A DNA stretch of 64,000 nucleotides from Taeniopygia guttata (taxonomy: Eukaryota > Chordata > Aves > Passeriformes > Estrildidae): the NCBI RefSeq assembly GCF_048771995.1, contig NC_133028.1, forward strand, positions 1,146,001 to 1,210,000, written 5' to 3'. Under the pieces are notes generated by a model. The model was given only the letters and a program-made list of their open reading frames with translations, did no database searches and had not been told where the DNA came from. The stretch's first letter is position 1. Every line of letters begins with the position of its first letter. Below are positions 10,033 to 20,940 of the stretch, piece by piece. The translations under genes were made by a program, and so were the position numbers.

Positions 10033-10470
10033 CCAGACACACCCCTGGAAAAGCCATCCCGAGGGACCAGGAGGAAGCGGGGAGCTCCTGGGACAACCAG
10101 AGCGAGCCTGGAATTCTCTTTTCCCTCTCTCCAGGCTCGATCTGGTGGTCCGGCGCTGTGCAGGGCACGGGATGCTCCAGACACACCCCTGGAAAAGCCA
10201 TCCCGAGGGACCAGGAGGGAGCGGGGAGCTCCTGGGACACCCGGAACGACCCTGGAATTCTCTTCTCCCTCTTTCCAGGCTCGATCTGGTGTCCCCGGCG
10301 CTGTGCAGGGCACGGGATGCTCCAGACACACCCCTGGAAAAGCCATCCCGAGGGACCAGGAGGGAGCGGGGAGCTCCTGGGACACCCGGAGCGACCCTGG
10401 AATTCTCTTTTCCCTCTCTCCAGGCTCGATCTGGTGGCCCCGGCGCTGTGCGGGGCACGGGATGCTCCGT
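10033..10470. repeat. ~145-bp tandem repeat, three copies
   Basis: Units begin near 10035, 10179 and 10324 with AGACACACCCCTGGAAAAGC and end in GGCACGGGATGCTCC. The copies differ by few substitutions, so the triplication is recent. The open frames through it are not supported as genes. Confidence 0.9.
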
Positions 10471-10486
10471 TCCCACCGGGAGAGAG

Positions 10487-10600
10487 CAGGAATTTGTGGG
10501 AGCAGCTGCTGACTCGCTGCCCCTGGCTTGGAGCTTGTTGGAAGTGAAAATTCCCAGCTGGAATTTCCTAGGTGGAAATTTCCTTCTTTCTTCCCCTCTG
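10487..10600 (+). repeat. dispersed duplicate, copy A
   Basis: Shares about 110 bp with 11246-11370, including GGGAGCAGCTGCTG and TTCCCAGCTGGAATTTCC followed by TAGGTGGAAATTTCC. The family is not recognised; it may be an old transposon fragment or a local duplication. Confidence 0.65.
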
Positions 10601-10717
10601 GGAATGTCAGTATCAAAATCCCTGGCTGAGGGCAGCCTTTGGCTCCTCTCCTCCTCACATCTTCAGCTCTGACCTTTCCCTCGGCCCCACCGGGCGCTTC
10701 CCAGCCCAGGCTCTGGG

Positions 10718-10800
10718 TTTTCCAGGCAGGGCCTGGATCTCCAGGCAGGTCCTGGGTTTTCCAGGCAGGTCCTGGATCTCCAGGCACGCTCCTGCTCCGC
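10718..10800. repeat. short CAGG-rich minisatellite
   Basis: Four imperfect ~20-bp units of TTTTCCAGGCAGGTCCTGG alternating with ATCTCCAGGCAGG. Confidence 0.75.
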
Positions 10801-11245
10801 TGCAGGGCGGGCAGCACCTCCAGGCCGTCCTGTCGGGACAGATCTTCCCTCTTCTCCCACCTCTGCCTCTTCCCCTTCTCCACAGGATCGCGGTTCAGAG
10901 CAGAAGGAGCCCACAGAGAAAGAGGAGAGTGGCTTTTGGGTGAATATCCTTAATTTTGCCCACTCTGAGGGATGAACCCTCTGCCAAGGAGTGGCTGCTC
11001 TTCCCCCGGCATTCCCAACCCGCCTGAATCCGGGGTTTTTCCTTGTTGGGATGCAGCTTTGGGGTTCTTGAGGCAGTGGGATTCGCTTTGTAGGGAGTGA
11101 TCATGGGAACTTCAGGTTTTTTACCCAAATTAGCTTTTCTGGTGGGAATCAGACACCCCTGCCTGGGCTGGGAAGAGGAAAATCCTGGCTGAGGTTCCCA
11201 GGGACTTCATCCCGGTCTTCTCCTGCCCTTGGCTCCACTGGACAA

Positions 11246-11370
11246 GGAGACAGCAGAATTTTGTGGGAAGAGCCTGAGCAGCTGCTGCCTCAGTGCCCCT
11301 GGACTGGAGCTGTGGCTGTTGGAGGCAGAAATTCCCAGCTGGAATTTCCTAGGTGGAAATTTCCTTTCTT
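11246..11370 (+). repeat. dispersed duplicate, copy B
   Basis: Second copy of the element at 10487, in the same orientation and about 760 bp away, with moderate divergence. Confidence 0.65.
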
Positions 11371-11964
11371 CTGCTCCCAGTATTGCAACCTGGGCTGTGA
11401 AACCCTTCCAGTGCCTCTTTTTGGGGACAGACTGGGATAAATCTGGGATAAATCCCCTTAAATCCATCTGTTCTGAGGGCAGGATATAGGGAAAAGTTGG
11501 AATAAATGGGATTTTGGGGCAGAGCATGATCCAAGAGCCTGAGAACCTGAGCTGAGCATCCCCTGAGTTTCCATGACGCCCAACCCCATCTCCTTCCCTG
11601 CTCGGAGAGACCCTGCTCCAAGGAATCTTCCTTTCTATGGAAAGGCAGAAGCTTGAGGGATGTAAAACCCCAATGGGGAATTCACTCCTTGGCGGGATTG
11701 GTTGGGAATTTTGCTGTTTGATGGGGACAAACCCCGTGTGCAGCTGGGGGTTGAGGAGGTGATCCGAGTGTCCCAGCCCCTGGAGTTTGGATCCCTTTGG
11801 ATCATCCGTGGCTCAGCTGATGGGGAAGGTCCATCCCGGGAGGGATCTCGGCGGCATTCCCAGGCTGCAATCCCTCCGGTGTCTGAGCTTGGGAAGCACC
11901 GCAATTCCCAGGGGGAAGGTGGCTGCAGCCAGCCAGGGGTGAAACATCCACCTTTGTTTTCTTC

Positions 11965-12250
11965 ATGGAATCGTGGAATGGTTTGGACTCTTAAAGCCCA
12001 ACTCATCCCAACCCCCTGCCAGGAACAACTTCTGCCATCCCAGGGTGCTCCAAGCCCCGTCCAACCTTTTGTTTCCGAGGGCCTGGACTCACCTGATCCA
12101 ATTCCAGCATCCCTGGGAGTGTCCAAGGCCAGGCTGGAGGCGCTTGGAGCACCCTGGGATAGTGGGAGTGTCTCTGCCATGGCAGGGCTGGGAATGGGAT
12201 GGGATTTAAGGTCCCTTCCATCCCAAACCATTCCACAACTCCATGGCTGG
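11965..12250. mobile_element. inverted pair of CR1 fragments
   Basis: 11965-12090 is antisense CR1 (starting CATGGAATCGTGGAATGG). 12100-12250 is sense CR1 (GTCCAAGGCCAGGCTGG, then ATTTAAGGTCCCTTCC, ending near 12250). The two 3' ends face outwards, making an imperfect inverted repeat. Confidence 0.7.
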
Positions 12251-12570
12251 GAAAAGGCAGCTCCAGCTCATCCCTAAGGGAATTCTGGGCACACACGGCC
12301 TTCAAGGCCATCTCCTGGACATTTTGGCACCAAAACTCCCCCGTGGCCACCAGCACGGGCAGAAAATCCCCAGGAACAACAAACCCCGGGTGTATCCCGC
12401 CCATCCAGACCCCGGGAGCGGCGGAGTCGCAGCTTTCCCGCCCGGCTCCGGTGTTCCAGGACTCGGGAGAGGTTTGGGAGCTCTGCCCGCAGGAGAGCAG
12501 AGCACCCGGGGCCTGCGGGGACACGCTGGGGTCGATAGGATCTGCTGGGGTCTGGCTCCCAGGTGCTGGA

Positions 12571-12632
12571 AGGAGGCTTGGGATGAGAAGATCTTTCAGG
12601 TCCTTTCCACCCCAAACCTGAATTCCGTGACT
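12571..12632 (+). mobile_element. CR1 LINE 3' end
   Basis: Short sense fragment: GATCTTTCAGGTCCTTTCC followed by the CR1-like AACCTGAATTCCGTGACTC end. Confidence 0.5.
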
Positions 12633-12847
12633 CATCCTCCTCTGGTTTGGTTGGAAACGCATCCCGGGCTGGGGCACGGAGCAGGGAATGTGTCAGGGCT
12701 GGCCTTGTGGGGTTACAGAGCGAGATTTCCCCAGCCCAAACCCTCAGCCTGACCCCGTTTCACACCTGCTGGGATAATTCCCAGCCTTGGGATGCTTTCC
12801 TGGGGATGGGCTGCAGCAAAAGCCCCGGGGCTGTGTCTATCCCAGCA

Positions 12848-13260
12848 AATTAAGCAGTTCCAGGGCTCAGACACCAATTATCCTCACGGTTTAATTATTA
12901 AATTATTGCCCAGGTGATTCTCGGGCACGGGTCTGGACTGTGCCGGGAGAATTCCTGAGGGGCAGGATGGATTTGGCTCCCTGGTTTTGTGGAGGTCATC
13001 CAGTGGGTGAAGGTTTGGCCTCACCAGGTGTCCTCGGGGCTGGGGGATGATCCCAGGCTCTTCCATGATCCTGGAGAAGATGTGCCATGGACAGCCGGGC
13101 TCAGCTTTCCCAAACTCGGGTCTTCCCAGATTGGATCATTTCCAAACGTGCAGCCCCAAATTCCTAAGTGAATTTGGTCATTTGGTCATTAATTCTATTT
13201 GCAAATATTAATTTGCATTATTTTATTTTTAATTTCTTTCTTTTTCTTTTTCTTTTTTTT
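12848..13260. other. AT-rich unique stretches, possible regulatory DNA
   Basis: Two AT-rich patches sit in GC-rich surroundings: 12860-12910 (CAATTATCC, TTTAATTATTAAATTATTG) and 13165-13260 (GGTCATTAATTC, TTTGCAAATATTAATTTGC). They hold homeodomain- and POU-like sites, but a T-rich run at 13220-13265 suggests partial low complexity. Confidence 0.25.
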
Positions 13261-13264
13261 TTTA

Positions 13265-14780
13265 ATTTCCAGAAGGTTCCTTTTTGCGAAGTGCCTGGAG
13301 CAGCTGGGATTGTCATTCCTGGAGCAAAGAAAGGAAGAATCCCTCTTTAATTTTTTGAGAATCCCTCAGTTTTCCTGACTGATTTCCAGCTGGGAAAGGA
13401 GAGTTTGGAGCAGCCTCATCCAGGGGAAGGTATCCGTGCCCATGGATGGTCTGTGAGGTCCTCCAAGAACAAACCATTCCATAAAAACTGATTCCGTCCC
13501 GAAATTGTGATCCCATGGTTCCTGTGTCAGCTGGCACTGGAAAAGGCTCCATCATTATCCCATTCTCCATGATTATCCCAACCTCTCCTCCCCTCCCAGC
13601 TCCCTCCTGCTCCATTGGCACTTTTGATCCTCCCGGTCTTCCCGGGCGGGGGAGATTTGCATGCCGGAATTCCAACCAGGAAGTTCCCTGGTGCGGGAGG
13701 GGACGGATTCCTCCCCTGCTTTGGGTTTTTTTGGGATTTTATTTGTTTTCCCGGTCAGCCTCGGGTGGTTTCCCCTTCCGAAGGCGCTACTCGAAAGCAG
13801 GTGAAGGTGATGTGGGACACCCGTGACCCCAGCGTGACCCTGCCCGAATTCCCAGAGGGATAAGCCGGTGACTAAGGCAGATCCTGGATTTCCTGAGGCA
13901 CACCCAGCAGCCTGGATCCTTCCTAAATGTGATTTTCCAGCCTCTCTCTCCCTCCACCCTCCTGGGGAAATTCCCCCCAAGGAAAGCTGAGGGGGTTGTT
14001 TGGGGGTGAGGCTGAGGGAAGCACCAAAAACGATGGAATAGGGAAGGCGTGAGCTGGGAATGCTCCCACCATCCCGTTTATTTGGTGCCAGGGATCCCAA
14101 ATTTTGTGCTGTGGTGCTGGAGCCAGTCTGGAATTGGGATACTGGGAGACCAGAAAGGCCAGGGAGGGAAGATCCGAAAGTCTGCAGTGGTTGGATGAGC
14201 AAAACGTTTTCCAGCGGCTTCCAAATCCATCACAGGCTTCTGGAATGTTCTCTGTGCCCACCAGGAATTGGCTGGAATGGGGTCCAGAGAGTTTGGGATT
14301 GAGGAGGGTGGGCTGGGGGTGTTGGGGCCGCAGCATCTCCGAGGTTGGGCAACCAACGGGAGGGGGCTGGGCTGGAGCAGGGATCCAGGTTGGGAATGGG
14401 CTGGAAGCTCCTCCAAAATCCATCCCAAGGCATCCTGATCCTGCTGAGCACGGGCAGGAGCCGGCTCAGATCCCTCAGGTTTGGGTCAGGAGGTGGTGGC
14501 AGCTGCTGCCTGGTGGGAAGTCGGGATTCCCATCCATGAACAAACGGTTTTGAATGCCTCCTTTGGGTTTTTTTTGTATTTTTGGCTCAAACACAGCTCT
14601 TCCCAAAACTGGGAACAGCTCTTGGAGCAGCTCTCATTCCCACCTGTACTCTTGGGTGCCTCCCAGCAGAAATTTTTCCTTCCCAAAACCAGGAGCTGAG
14701 AAGTTATCTGCACCTCTCATGAAACCTGAGGCTCTCTGGCTGAGATCGGCCGTGAGGCCCCTCCAGTCTCAGCTCAGTGA
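13265..14780. other. intergenic stretch without recognised features
   Basis: GC-moderate unique DNA. I found no credible coding exon, no RNA gene and no clear transposon in either strand; open frames are short and cross no splice signals in a gene-like order. Confidence 0.5.
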
Positions 14781-14785
14781 CAAAA

Positions 14786-14975
14786 ATGAGGCCCCTTCTG
14801 TCCCCCTCTGAGGGGGTTCCAGCCCCTTCTGTTCCCCTCTGAGGGGGTTCCAGCCCCTTCTGTCCCCCTCTGAGGGGGTTCCAGCCCCTTCTGTTCCCCT
14901 CTGAGGGGGTTCCAACCCCTTTTGTCTCCTCTGAGGGGGTTCCAGCCCCTTTTGTCTCCTCCAAGGGGGTTCCAG
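14786..14975. repeat. 31-bp minisatellite, six copies
   Basis: The unit is CCCCTTCTGTCCCCCTCTGA followed by GGGGGTTCCAG. Each unit contains the short palindrome CCCCTCTGAGGGG. Confidence 0.9.
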
Positions 14976-15121
14976 CTGGGTTCCAGCCAGGATTCAGCTC
15001 CCAGATTTTCCCACCTAAACATGGAGGGGCGATTTGGTCACCTCAGTGCCTGGGAGCCCACCTGGCCCCCAGCTGTTGTTCCAGGAGGATGGAATCCTCC
15101 AGGAGGTGCCTAGTTCCTACC

Positions 15122-15345
15122 GTCATGGACAATCCCAGGATTGCTGAGGTTGGAAAAGCCCTCCAGGCTCATTGAATCCATCCTGTGCCCGATCCCCACC
15201 TCGGCAGAGTGACAGGAATTCCTTGGACACCTCCAGGGCTGGGCACTCCAAACCTCCCTGGGCGCTTCCAAGACCTGAGTACTCTTTCCATGAGGAAATT
15301 CCCGCTGGTGTCCAAGCTGAGACAATGTCCCCTGGGGTGGGTATT
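15122..15345 (-). mobile_element. CR1 LINE 3' region
   Basis: Antisense CR1: ATTGCTGAGGTTGGAAAAG, then TGTGCCCGATCCCCACCTC, GGACACCTCCAGGGCTGGG, and TTTCCATGAGGAAATTCCC. The order is that of a CR1 3' end read backwards. Confidence 0.75.
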
Positions 15346-15389
15346 GGAAAATGCCGGTGAACCCGGTGGGAAGAAATGCTGATGTCTAA

Positions 15390-15755
15390 ATCCAGTTCAG
15401 AATATGTATTATATGTATTATAACTATATGTATAACTATATATGTATTATAACTATACTATAATACTTTAATACACTATTTAAAAGAGATACTAAAACTA
15501 CAAACCTACTTTTTCTAACTCCCAACTCATGACCCTCTCTCCAGACTCCAGCCACATTGGATTAGCCATCAGCTCAAACAATCCTCACCAGAATCCACCC
15601 AAGCAATCACCCCAGGGAAACAATTCTCCAAGCACATTCCACATGGATGCAAGGAGCAGAAATAGAAATTGTTATTTCTTTCTTCCTTCTGTGCTCCTCT
15701 ATGAACAAATTCTGAAAGAAAGAAGGATGTCCCTGCCAGAGGAGGGAGCAGCAGC
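15390..15755. mobile_element. LTR-retroelement remnant, passerine type
   Basis: An AT-rich stretch of TATGTATTATAACTATA repeats passes into CCAGACTCCAGCCACATTGG and AACAATTCTCCAAGCACATT, and ends near GAAGGATGTCCCTGCCAGAG. I recognise this layout from songbird endogenous-retrovirus LTRs, without a database check. It looks like a single degraded LTR fragment with no internal viral genes nearby, and its moderate divergence suggests an old insertion. Confidence 0.5.
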
Positions 15756-15939
15756 GAGGCCTCCAGGGGATGTGGTGGCCTTGGCAGCGCTGGGGCCATG
15801 GTTGGGCTCGGTGATCTGGAGATGTTTCCACCCAAAGGGTTCTGATTCCACCACGGAGGGGTGAGGTGGAACCTCTCCCCAGCCTCGTGTCCCTGTCCAT
15901 CGTCCATCCCTCCTCATTTCCATCAATCCCAGACCTGCA

Positions 15940-16215
15940 GAATACCCCGAGCTGGGATCATCCATCCACAGGGATCATCCATCCAACCCCAGGCCCTGCA
16001 CCCGGCACCCCAAAATCCCACCCTGGGCATCCCTGGCAGCGCTGTGCCAGCGCTCCTGCAGCTCTGGAATTCCCATTCCCTGGGGAGCCTGGGCAGTGCC
16101 CAGCTCTGTCTGGATGAGGAACCTTTTCCTGAAATCCATCCTGAACCTCCCAGCCCCAGTTCCAGCCCGTGAAAACCGTGTGGAGTCCTCGTGTGTCCTG
16201 CGGGACCTTCTGCAG
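15940..16215 (-). mobile_element. CR1 LINE 3' region
   Basis: Antisense CR1 blocks in order: a GGGATCATCCATCC repeat, GCTCTGTCTGGATGAGGAAC, TTTTCCTGAAATCCATCCTG, AACCTCCCAGCCCC, ending in CGTGTGTCCTG. A local duplication of the ATCCATCC motif lies at its start. Confidence 0.7.
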
Positions 16216-17183
16216 CTCCCATCACTAGGGCAGGTGAGAAAAAAAGGAGTTTTTTGGGTTTTTGTTTGTTCTCTCCCATTTCTCAGGCCCTGAGGTGAGG
16301 CTTTAGCTACAGGAAGGACTTTTTGCAAGTATCTTCTGCGATTTGGACATTTTCAGGTCTGGGGACCTTTGTGAGTCCAGAGCAGAGCCCAGATCCGGCC
16401 AGGGATGGCTGAGTGAGACTTAACGATGTTGTTTGGGTGATTAGACAAAAAAAGGTCCTTGCCAGGCACCAGGAGGGGTGGGAAGGGCAGAGCTGATGTG
16501 GTTGTTAATCCCATAAACCAGGGAAAATCCAGGCAATAATTCCTGTGGGAGCAGCCTGTAAAATGCTGGGAGAGCAGCACTGCTCCCAATCCATCATTTT
16601 TAGTGCCAGAATTCCCTGCTGGATTGGTTTGCTCCTCTCCAGGGGGAATTTGCTGCTGGGGACAGGGCTGAGGGGTCACCCCTGGCTCCACACTTCTGCC
16701 ACCTCAGCTGGGGCTGGAGCCTGGAGCGTGGCCGAGGGTGCCAAAATCAAACCAAGGGGAGAAAAATGATCCCACGGTTATGATGAGAAGAAATAACTCC
16801 CAATTCCCTCATTCTTGGGAAGTTGGTGCTCTGAGGACCCCAAATCCTGCCTCCTCCTCTAATTGTGGGTGAGGGATCCATCCCACAAAGCTCTAGATCC
16901 CTTGATGCTTCCCAGAGCTGGAAGGTGAGCGGCGACTCTCCCACCTGGGATTCACCTCTGGGAGTTTGGGTGGTCGAGTCGGGGTGAGGGGACAGAGAAA
17001 GCCCAGACAGGTGAAATGTCTGTGTCCAGCCAGGAGAAATATTTGGGAATCTTCCCAGAGAATGTCCTGGCTCAGCCAGGGATTTTCCCAGTCTCCACTC
17101 CCTTTTCCAAGCCCCAAGTGGAGCAGCCAAGTTCATCCCTCCTTATCTTTCCTACTGCCGTGGAATTTGGGCTGTGCCAGGCC
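16216..17183. other. intergenic stretch without recognised features
   Basis: Unique moderate-GC DNA between a CR1 fragment and a 30-bp minisatellite. No exon, RNA gene or repeat was recognised. Confidence 0.45.
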
Positions 17184-18090
17184 ACGAGGCACTTCCAGGA
17201 GGTCCGTCCCACCCCGAGGCACTTCCAGGAGGTCCGTCCCATCCTGAGGAACTTCCAGGAGATCCTTGCCATCCCAAGGAACTTCCAGGAAGTCTGTCCC
17301 ATCCTGAGGAACTTCCAGGAGGTCCGTCCCACCCCGAGGCACTTCCAGGAGATCCATGCCATGCCAAGGCACTTCCAGGAGGTCCATCCCATCCTGAGAC
17401 ACTTCCAGGGGATCCATCCCATCCCGAGGAACTTCCAAGAGATCCATGCCATGCTGAGTCACTTCCAGGATCTCTGTCCCATCCTGAGGCACTTCCAGGA
17501 CATCCATGCCATGCCAAGGCACTTCCAGGAGGTCCGTCCCATCCTGAGGCACTTCCAGGATCTCCGTCCCATCCCGAGGCACTTCCAGGAGGTCCATCCC
17601 ATCCCGAGGAACTTCCAGGAAGTCTGTCCCATCCCGAGGCACTTCCAGGAGGTCCATCCCATCCCGAGGCACTTCCAGGACATCCGTGCCACCCCGAGAC
17701 ACTTCCAGGAGGTCCGTCCTATCCCGAGGCCCTTCCAGGAGATCCATGCCATGCCAAGGCACTTCCAGGAGGTCTGTCCCATCTCAAAGCACTTCCAGGA
17801 GGTCCGTCCCATCCCGAGGAACTTCCAGGATCTCCGTCCCATCCCGAGGCACTTCCAGGAGGTCCATGCCATCCCGAGGAACTTCCAGGAGGTCTGTCCC
17901 ATCCCGAGGCACTCCCAGGAGGTCCATCCCATCCCGAGGCACTTCCAGGACATCCGTGCCACCCCGAGACAGTTCCAGGAGGTCCGTCCCACCCCGAGGC
18001 ACATCCAGGAGATCCATGCCATGCCAAGGCACTTCCAGGAAGTCTGTCCCATCCCGAGGCACTTCCAGGAGGTCCATGCCATCTCAAGGC
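17184..18090. repeat. 30-bp minisatellite, ~30 copies in perfect register
   Basis: The unit is ACTTCCAGGAGGTCCGTCCC followed by ATCCCGAGGC. From 17221 to 18080 every unit is exactly 30 bp, with substitutions only and no insertions or deletions. This keeps several frames open on both strands for 200-370 codons (for example a ten-residue HFQEVRPIPR repeat). Changes cluster at CpG steps (CCG to CTG or CCA, CGT to TGT or CAT), which fits neutral decay rather than selection on a protein. Confidence 0.92.
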
Positions 18091-18707
18091 ATGGTCACTT
18101 CCATGGAGGACAGCTCCTGCCCCTCTGAGCCCTCAGCCTCGGGAGGAGATGCCTCCATCTCCGAGAGTTCCAGGGAATCCCAAAGAGCCATCCCGGAGCA
18201 GATGCCTCATTTATGGACCCCCCACCCCGGCAGCAGCAGGGTCCCTGTGTCACTTCTCCATTGGGATTCCTCAAAGATGCTGTCCCCTTCCAGGTGACGT
18301 CACTTAGATGCCAAGAGAACCCCACTGGGAGAAATTTCCCGGAGCTGCCGATGGTTCTTGGGAGGAATTTGGAACCTCTGGTCATTCCATGACCCCAGGA
18401 GCATCTCCCAGGAATGTCCTTCATGGGAAGAGGCAGGATAGTGTCCAGGGAGGATGTGGGACATCCCTGAGGACAGCAGCTGGATCTGTCCCTCAGCAAG
18501 GCTTGGAGGGGACTTGAGGGGACATCCCGCATGTCCCTGGGAGGAAATCTTGGGAAGGGCAGGTAGGATGAAGTGCCTTTCCCAAAATTATCCCCCTTAT
18601 CCAAAAGAGGACCTCTAAACAGGCAACGCAAGTTGGGAATGGGGGGATTTGGGATGGGGGCTGAGCTTTGGGGCCAGGACTTCCTTTATCCCTTTCAGAT
18701 CCTTGAG

Positions 18708-18795
18708 CCACAGATCACAGAATCATGGAATGTGCTGAGTGGGAAAGGACCCCAGGGATCATCGAGTCCAACTCCTGGCCCTGCCCAGGATCATT
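18708..18795 (-). mobile_element. CR1 LINE 3' fragment
   Basis: Antisense CR1 3' terminus: TCACAGAATCATGGAATG, then AGGACCCCAGGGATCATCG and AGTCCAACTCCTGGCCCTG. Confidence 0.78.
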
Positions 18796-19049
18796 CCCAA
18801 GACTCCCATTCCACCTTCTCCCTGTTGACAGGGCTCCTCCTCTCTCATCTCCCTCCCTGATGGGATCTCCTGGCGTTCATTTGTTTTTTCCTTGTCTCTC
18901 CCCGTGAAGGAGCAGAGGGAAGGGAAATCTCCCCAAAATCCCATTTTCCCTCCGCCCAGGGCAGGTGCTGAGCGGGATCCCAGCACTCTGCTCGGGTGTG
19001 TGGGCCGGGAATCCAGGGAAAAAGGAACAGTAGCTTTTTCTTTCCCCGG

Positions 19050-19460
19050 CGACGCCGACGTGGTGATCAGAGGAGCTGGCCAGAGTCCTAATGAAGATAA
19101 ATGAGTATTCCCACTCCTCCAGCTCTTCCAGCTTTTATTGATGGGCTGTGGGGTGAAAGGCGAGGGCCGGAATGTTCATTCCAGCCGACGTCACGGGCTG
19201 GGGTGGAGGGGAAGGTGCAGGGAAAAGCGCCTGGTGCCGGGAAGTTCCTCCACCACCGTGAGCACGCTCCAAGGCTTTACAAGGCTTTCTCCATTCCTTC
19301 CCCATCCATCACTTCTCGGGATCCCTTTGTAAATGCAAATTGCACTTTGATAGGAATAATGCACTGAGCCCCATTAGTGTCGGGTAATGGGGAGGGTGAT
19401 TTTAACACCATCCTTCTTCAAACAAGGCACCGAGGAGCTTCTCGGGTGCTGTGTATCAAA
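19050..19460. promoter_or_regulatory. candidate conserved enhancer-like block
   Basis: Repeat-free DNA with clustered sites: a TEAD-type palindrome GGAATGTTCATTCC at 19169-19182, a CRE-like GACGTCA at 19187-19193, an octamer ATGCAAAT at 19333-19340, GGAATAATGC near 19352, CATTAGTG near 19373 and GGGTAATGGGG near 19382. A CR1 copy starts at 19738 just downstream. The regulatory role is inferred from motif density only. Confidence 0.4.
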
Positions 19461-19737
19461 AACCCATCTGGGACCCGGCTCCTCCCATCCCCGGCCTTGG
19501 CAGGAGCTGGGATGGTTTTCATTTTGGGGCTCGGGACTCTGGGATGTTTTTTATTTGGGCTCGAGGCTCTGGGGTGTTTTGTACCTGGGGCTCGGGATCC
19601 TTTCGGTTTGGGGTTGGGGATCTGTGGGGCAGCCCAAGGTTTGGGCCGTGTTAATGTGAGCTCAGAGCTCGCCCCCTTCGAACCTGGTGCCAGGACAAGG
19701 AGAGGTGGCTGTAAACAGGAATTGAGGAGACTTAGAT

Positions 19738-19945
19738 TGGATTTGGGGAGGAATTCTTCCCTGTCAGGGCACGGAGGGGCTGGGCTGGAATTCCCAGATT
19801 TGCTGTGGCTGCCCTGGATCCCTGGAAGTGCCCAAGGCCAGGTTGAACACTGGGGTTGGATCCACCTGGGACAGTGGGAGTTGCCCCTGCCCATGGAAAG
19901 GGATGGGATTTAAGGTCCCTTCCCACCCAAACCATTCCAGGATTC
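19738..19945 (+). mobile_element. CR1 LINE 3' fragment
   Basis: Sense CR1 3' end with the shared GGAATTCCCAGATTTGC block, GTGCCCAAGGCCAGGTTG, GGATTTAAGGTCCCTTCC and CCATTCCAGGATTC end. Confidence 0.78.
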
Positions 19946-20129
19946 TGGAGCTCCTCGGCTCTGGGAGAGCTGGGAATGTTCCCCTGGAGAAGGGAAAATC
20001 CAGGGAATGCTCAGAGTCCCTGGAGGGGCTCCAGGAGAGCTGGAGAGGGACTGGGGACAAGGGACAGAGGGACAGGAGCCAGGGAATGGCTCCCACTGGG
20101 AAAGGGGAGCTTGGGCTGGGATCTTGGCA

Positions 20130-20305
20130 AGGAATTCCTGTCTGGGAGGGTGGGGAGGGACTGGGCTGGAATTCCCAGATTTTCTGGGGCTGCCCCTGGA
20201 TCCCTGGCAATGCCCAAGGCACTCTGGGACAGTGGGAGCTGTCCCTGCCATGGCAGGGCTTTAAGATCCCTTCCCACCCAAACCATTCCATGATCCCATG
20301 GCAAG
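20130..20305 (+). mobile_element. CR1 LINE 3' fragment
   Basis: Second sense copy of the same subfamily 390 bp after the previous one. An internal deletion removes part of the CCAGGTTGGA block. It ends AACCATTCCATGATCCC. Confidence 0.75.
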
Positions 20306-20609
20306 TCTGTCCCAGACTGGAATGCCTGGATCATGGAATGGTGGGATAACCTGCCTCCTTCCCACTTTTCCATGTGGGGAAGGACCAGCTGGGATTTTAG
20401 GGGGCTGAGATCCCTCATCCCCCAGAGCCGTTCCTTCCCAGGCTCTCCCAGGTGCTCCATCCCAGCTCAATCCATCTCCCATGGGATGGAGCCTCGGGAT
20501 GTGCAGGACAGCCCCTCAGATCCCTGGGATGTTCCTGCCCCACCAAACAGATTTTCCTCATGTCCCAACCTGAGCTCTCCCTCCCAGGGTGAGCAGCAGC
20601 AGCAGCTCC

Positions 20610-20940
20610 AGCGCTGAAATCGGTTAAAGCTGCTGTAAAATTCCAGAAAAAAAGGAACATTTGAAGGCACTGAGATCCCCCTACACACTCACACTTTGGG
20701 AGGTCAGAAAAAAAACGGCTTTGAAGTGCTTAAAAACAAATCCGGGGCCTCGTTCATCTTCATTAATGAGATATTTTACCAGGCCCTTTTAATAACTTTT
20801 TGATGCCTGTGCCAAGTGAAAAAATAAAAAAACCCAAACATTTTCTGCTTAAAAGACCTTGAGTTTGGTCTCTTTGCTGATTAAAAGACCATTATGCTCC
20901 ATGCCTTTTCCCACCTTAATCCCTAAATCCTTGCCTTTTT
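20610..20940. promoter_or_regulatory. candidate conserved enhancer-like block
   Basis: AT-rich, repeat-free interval in GC-rich DNA with TTCATTAATGAG near 20758, TTTTAATAAC near 20788, TGCCAAGTGAA near 20810 and TGCTGATTAAAAG near 20876. The even, non-repetitive composition over 300 bp is typical of vertebrate conserved noncoding elements. Confidence 0.42.

Noticed and set aside
9754-10883. Frames of 250-370 codons over the three-copy 145-bp repeat
   Set aside because: Both strands are open at once, and the repeated peptide has no recognised domain. GC-rich DNA lacks stops by composition.
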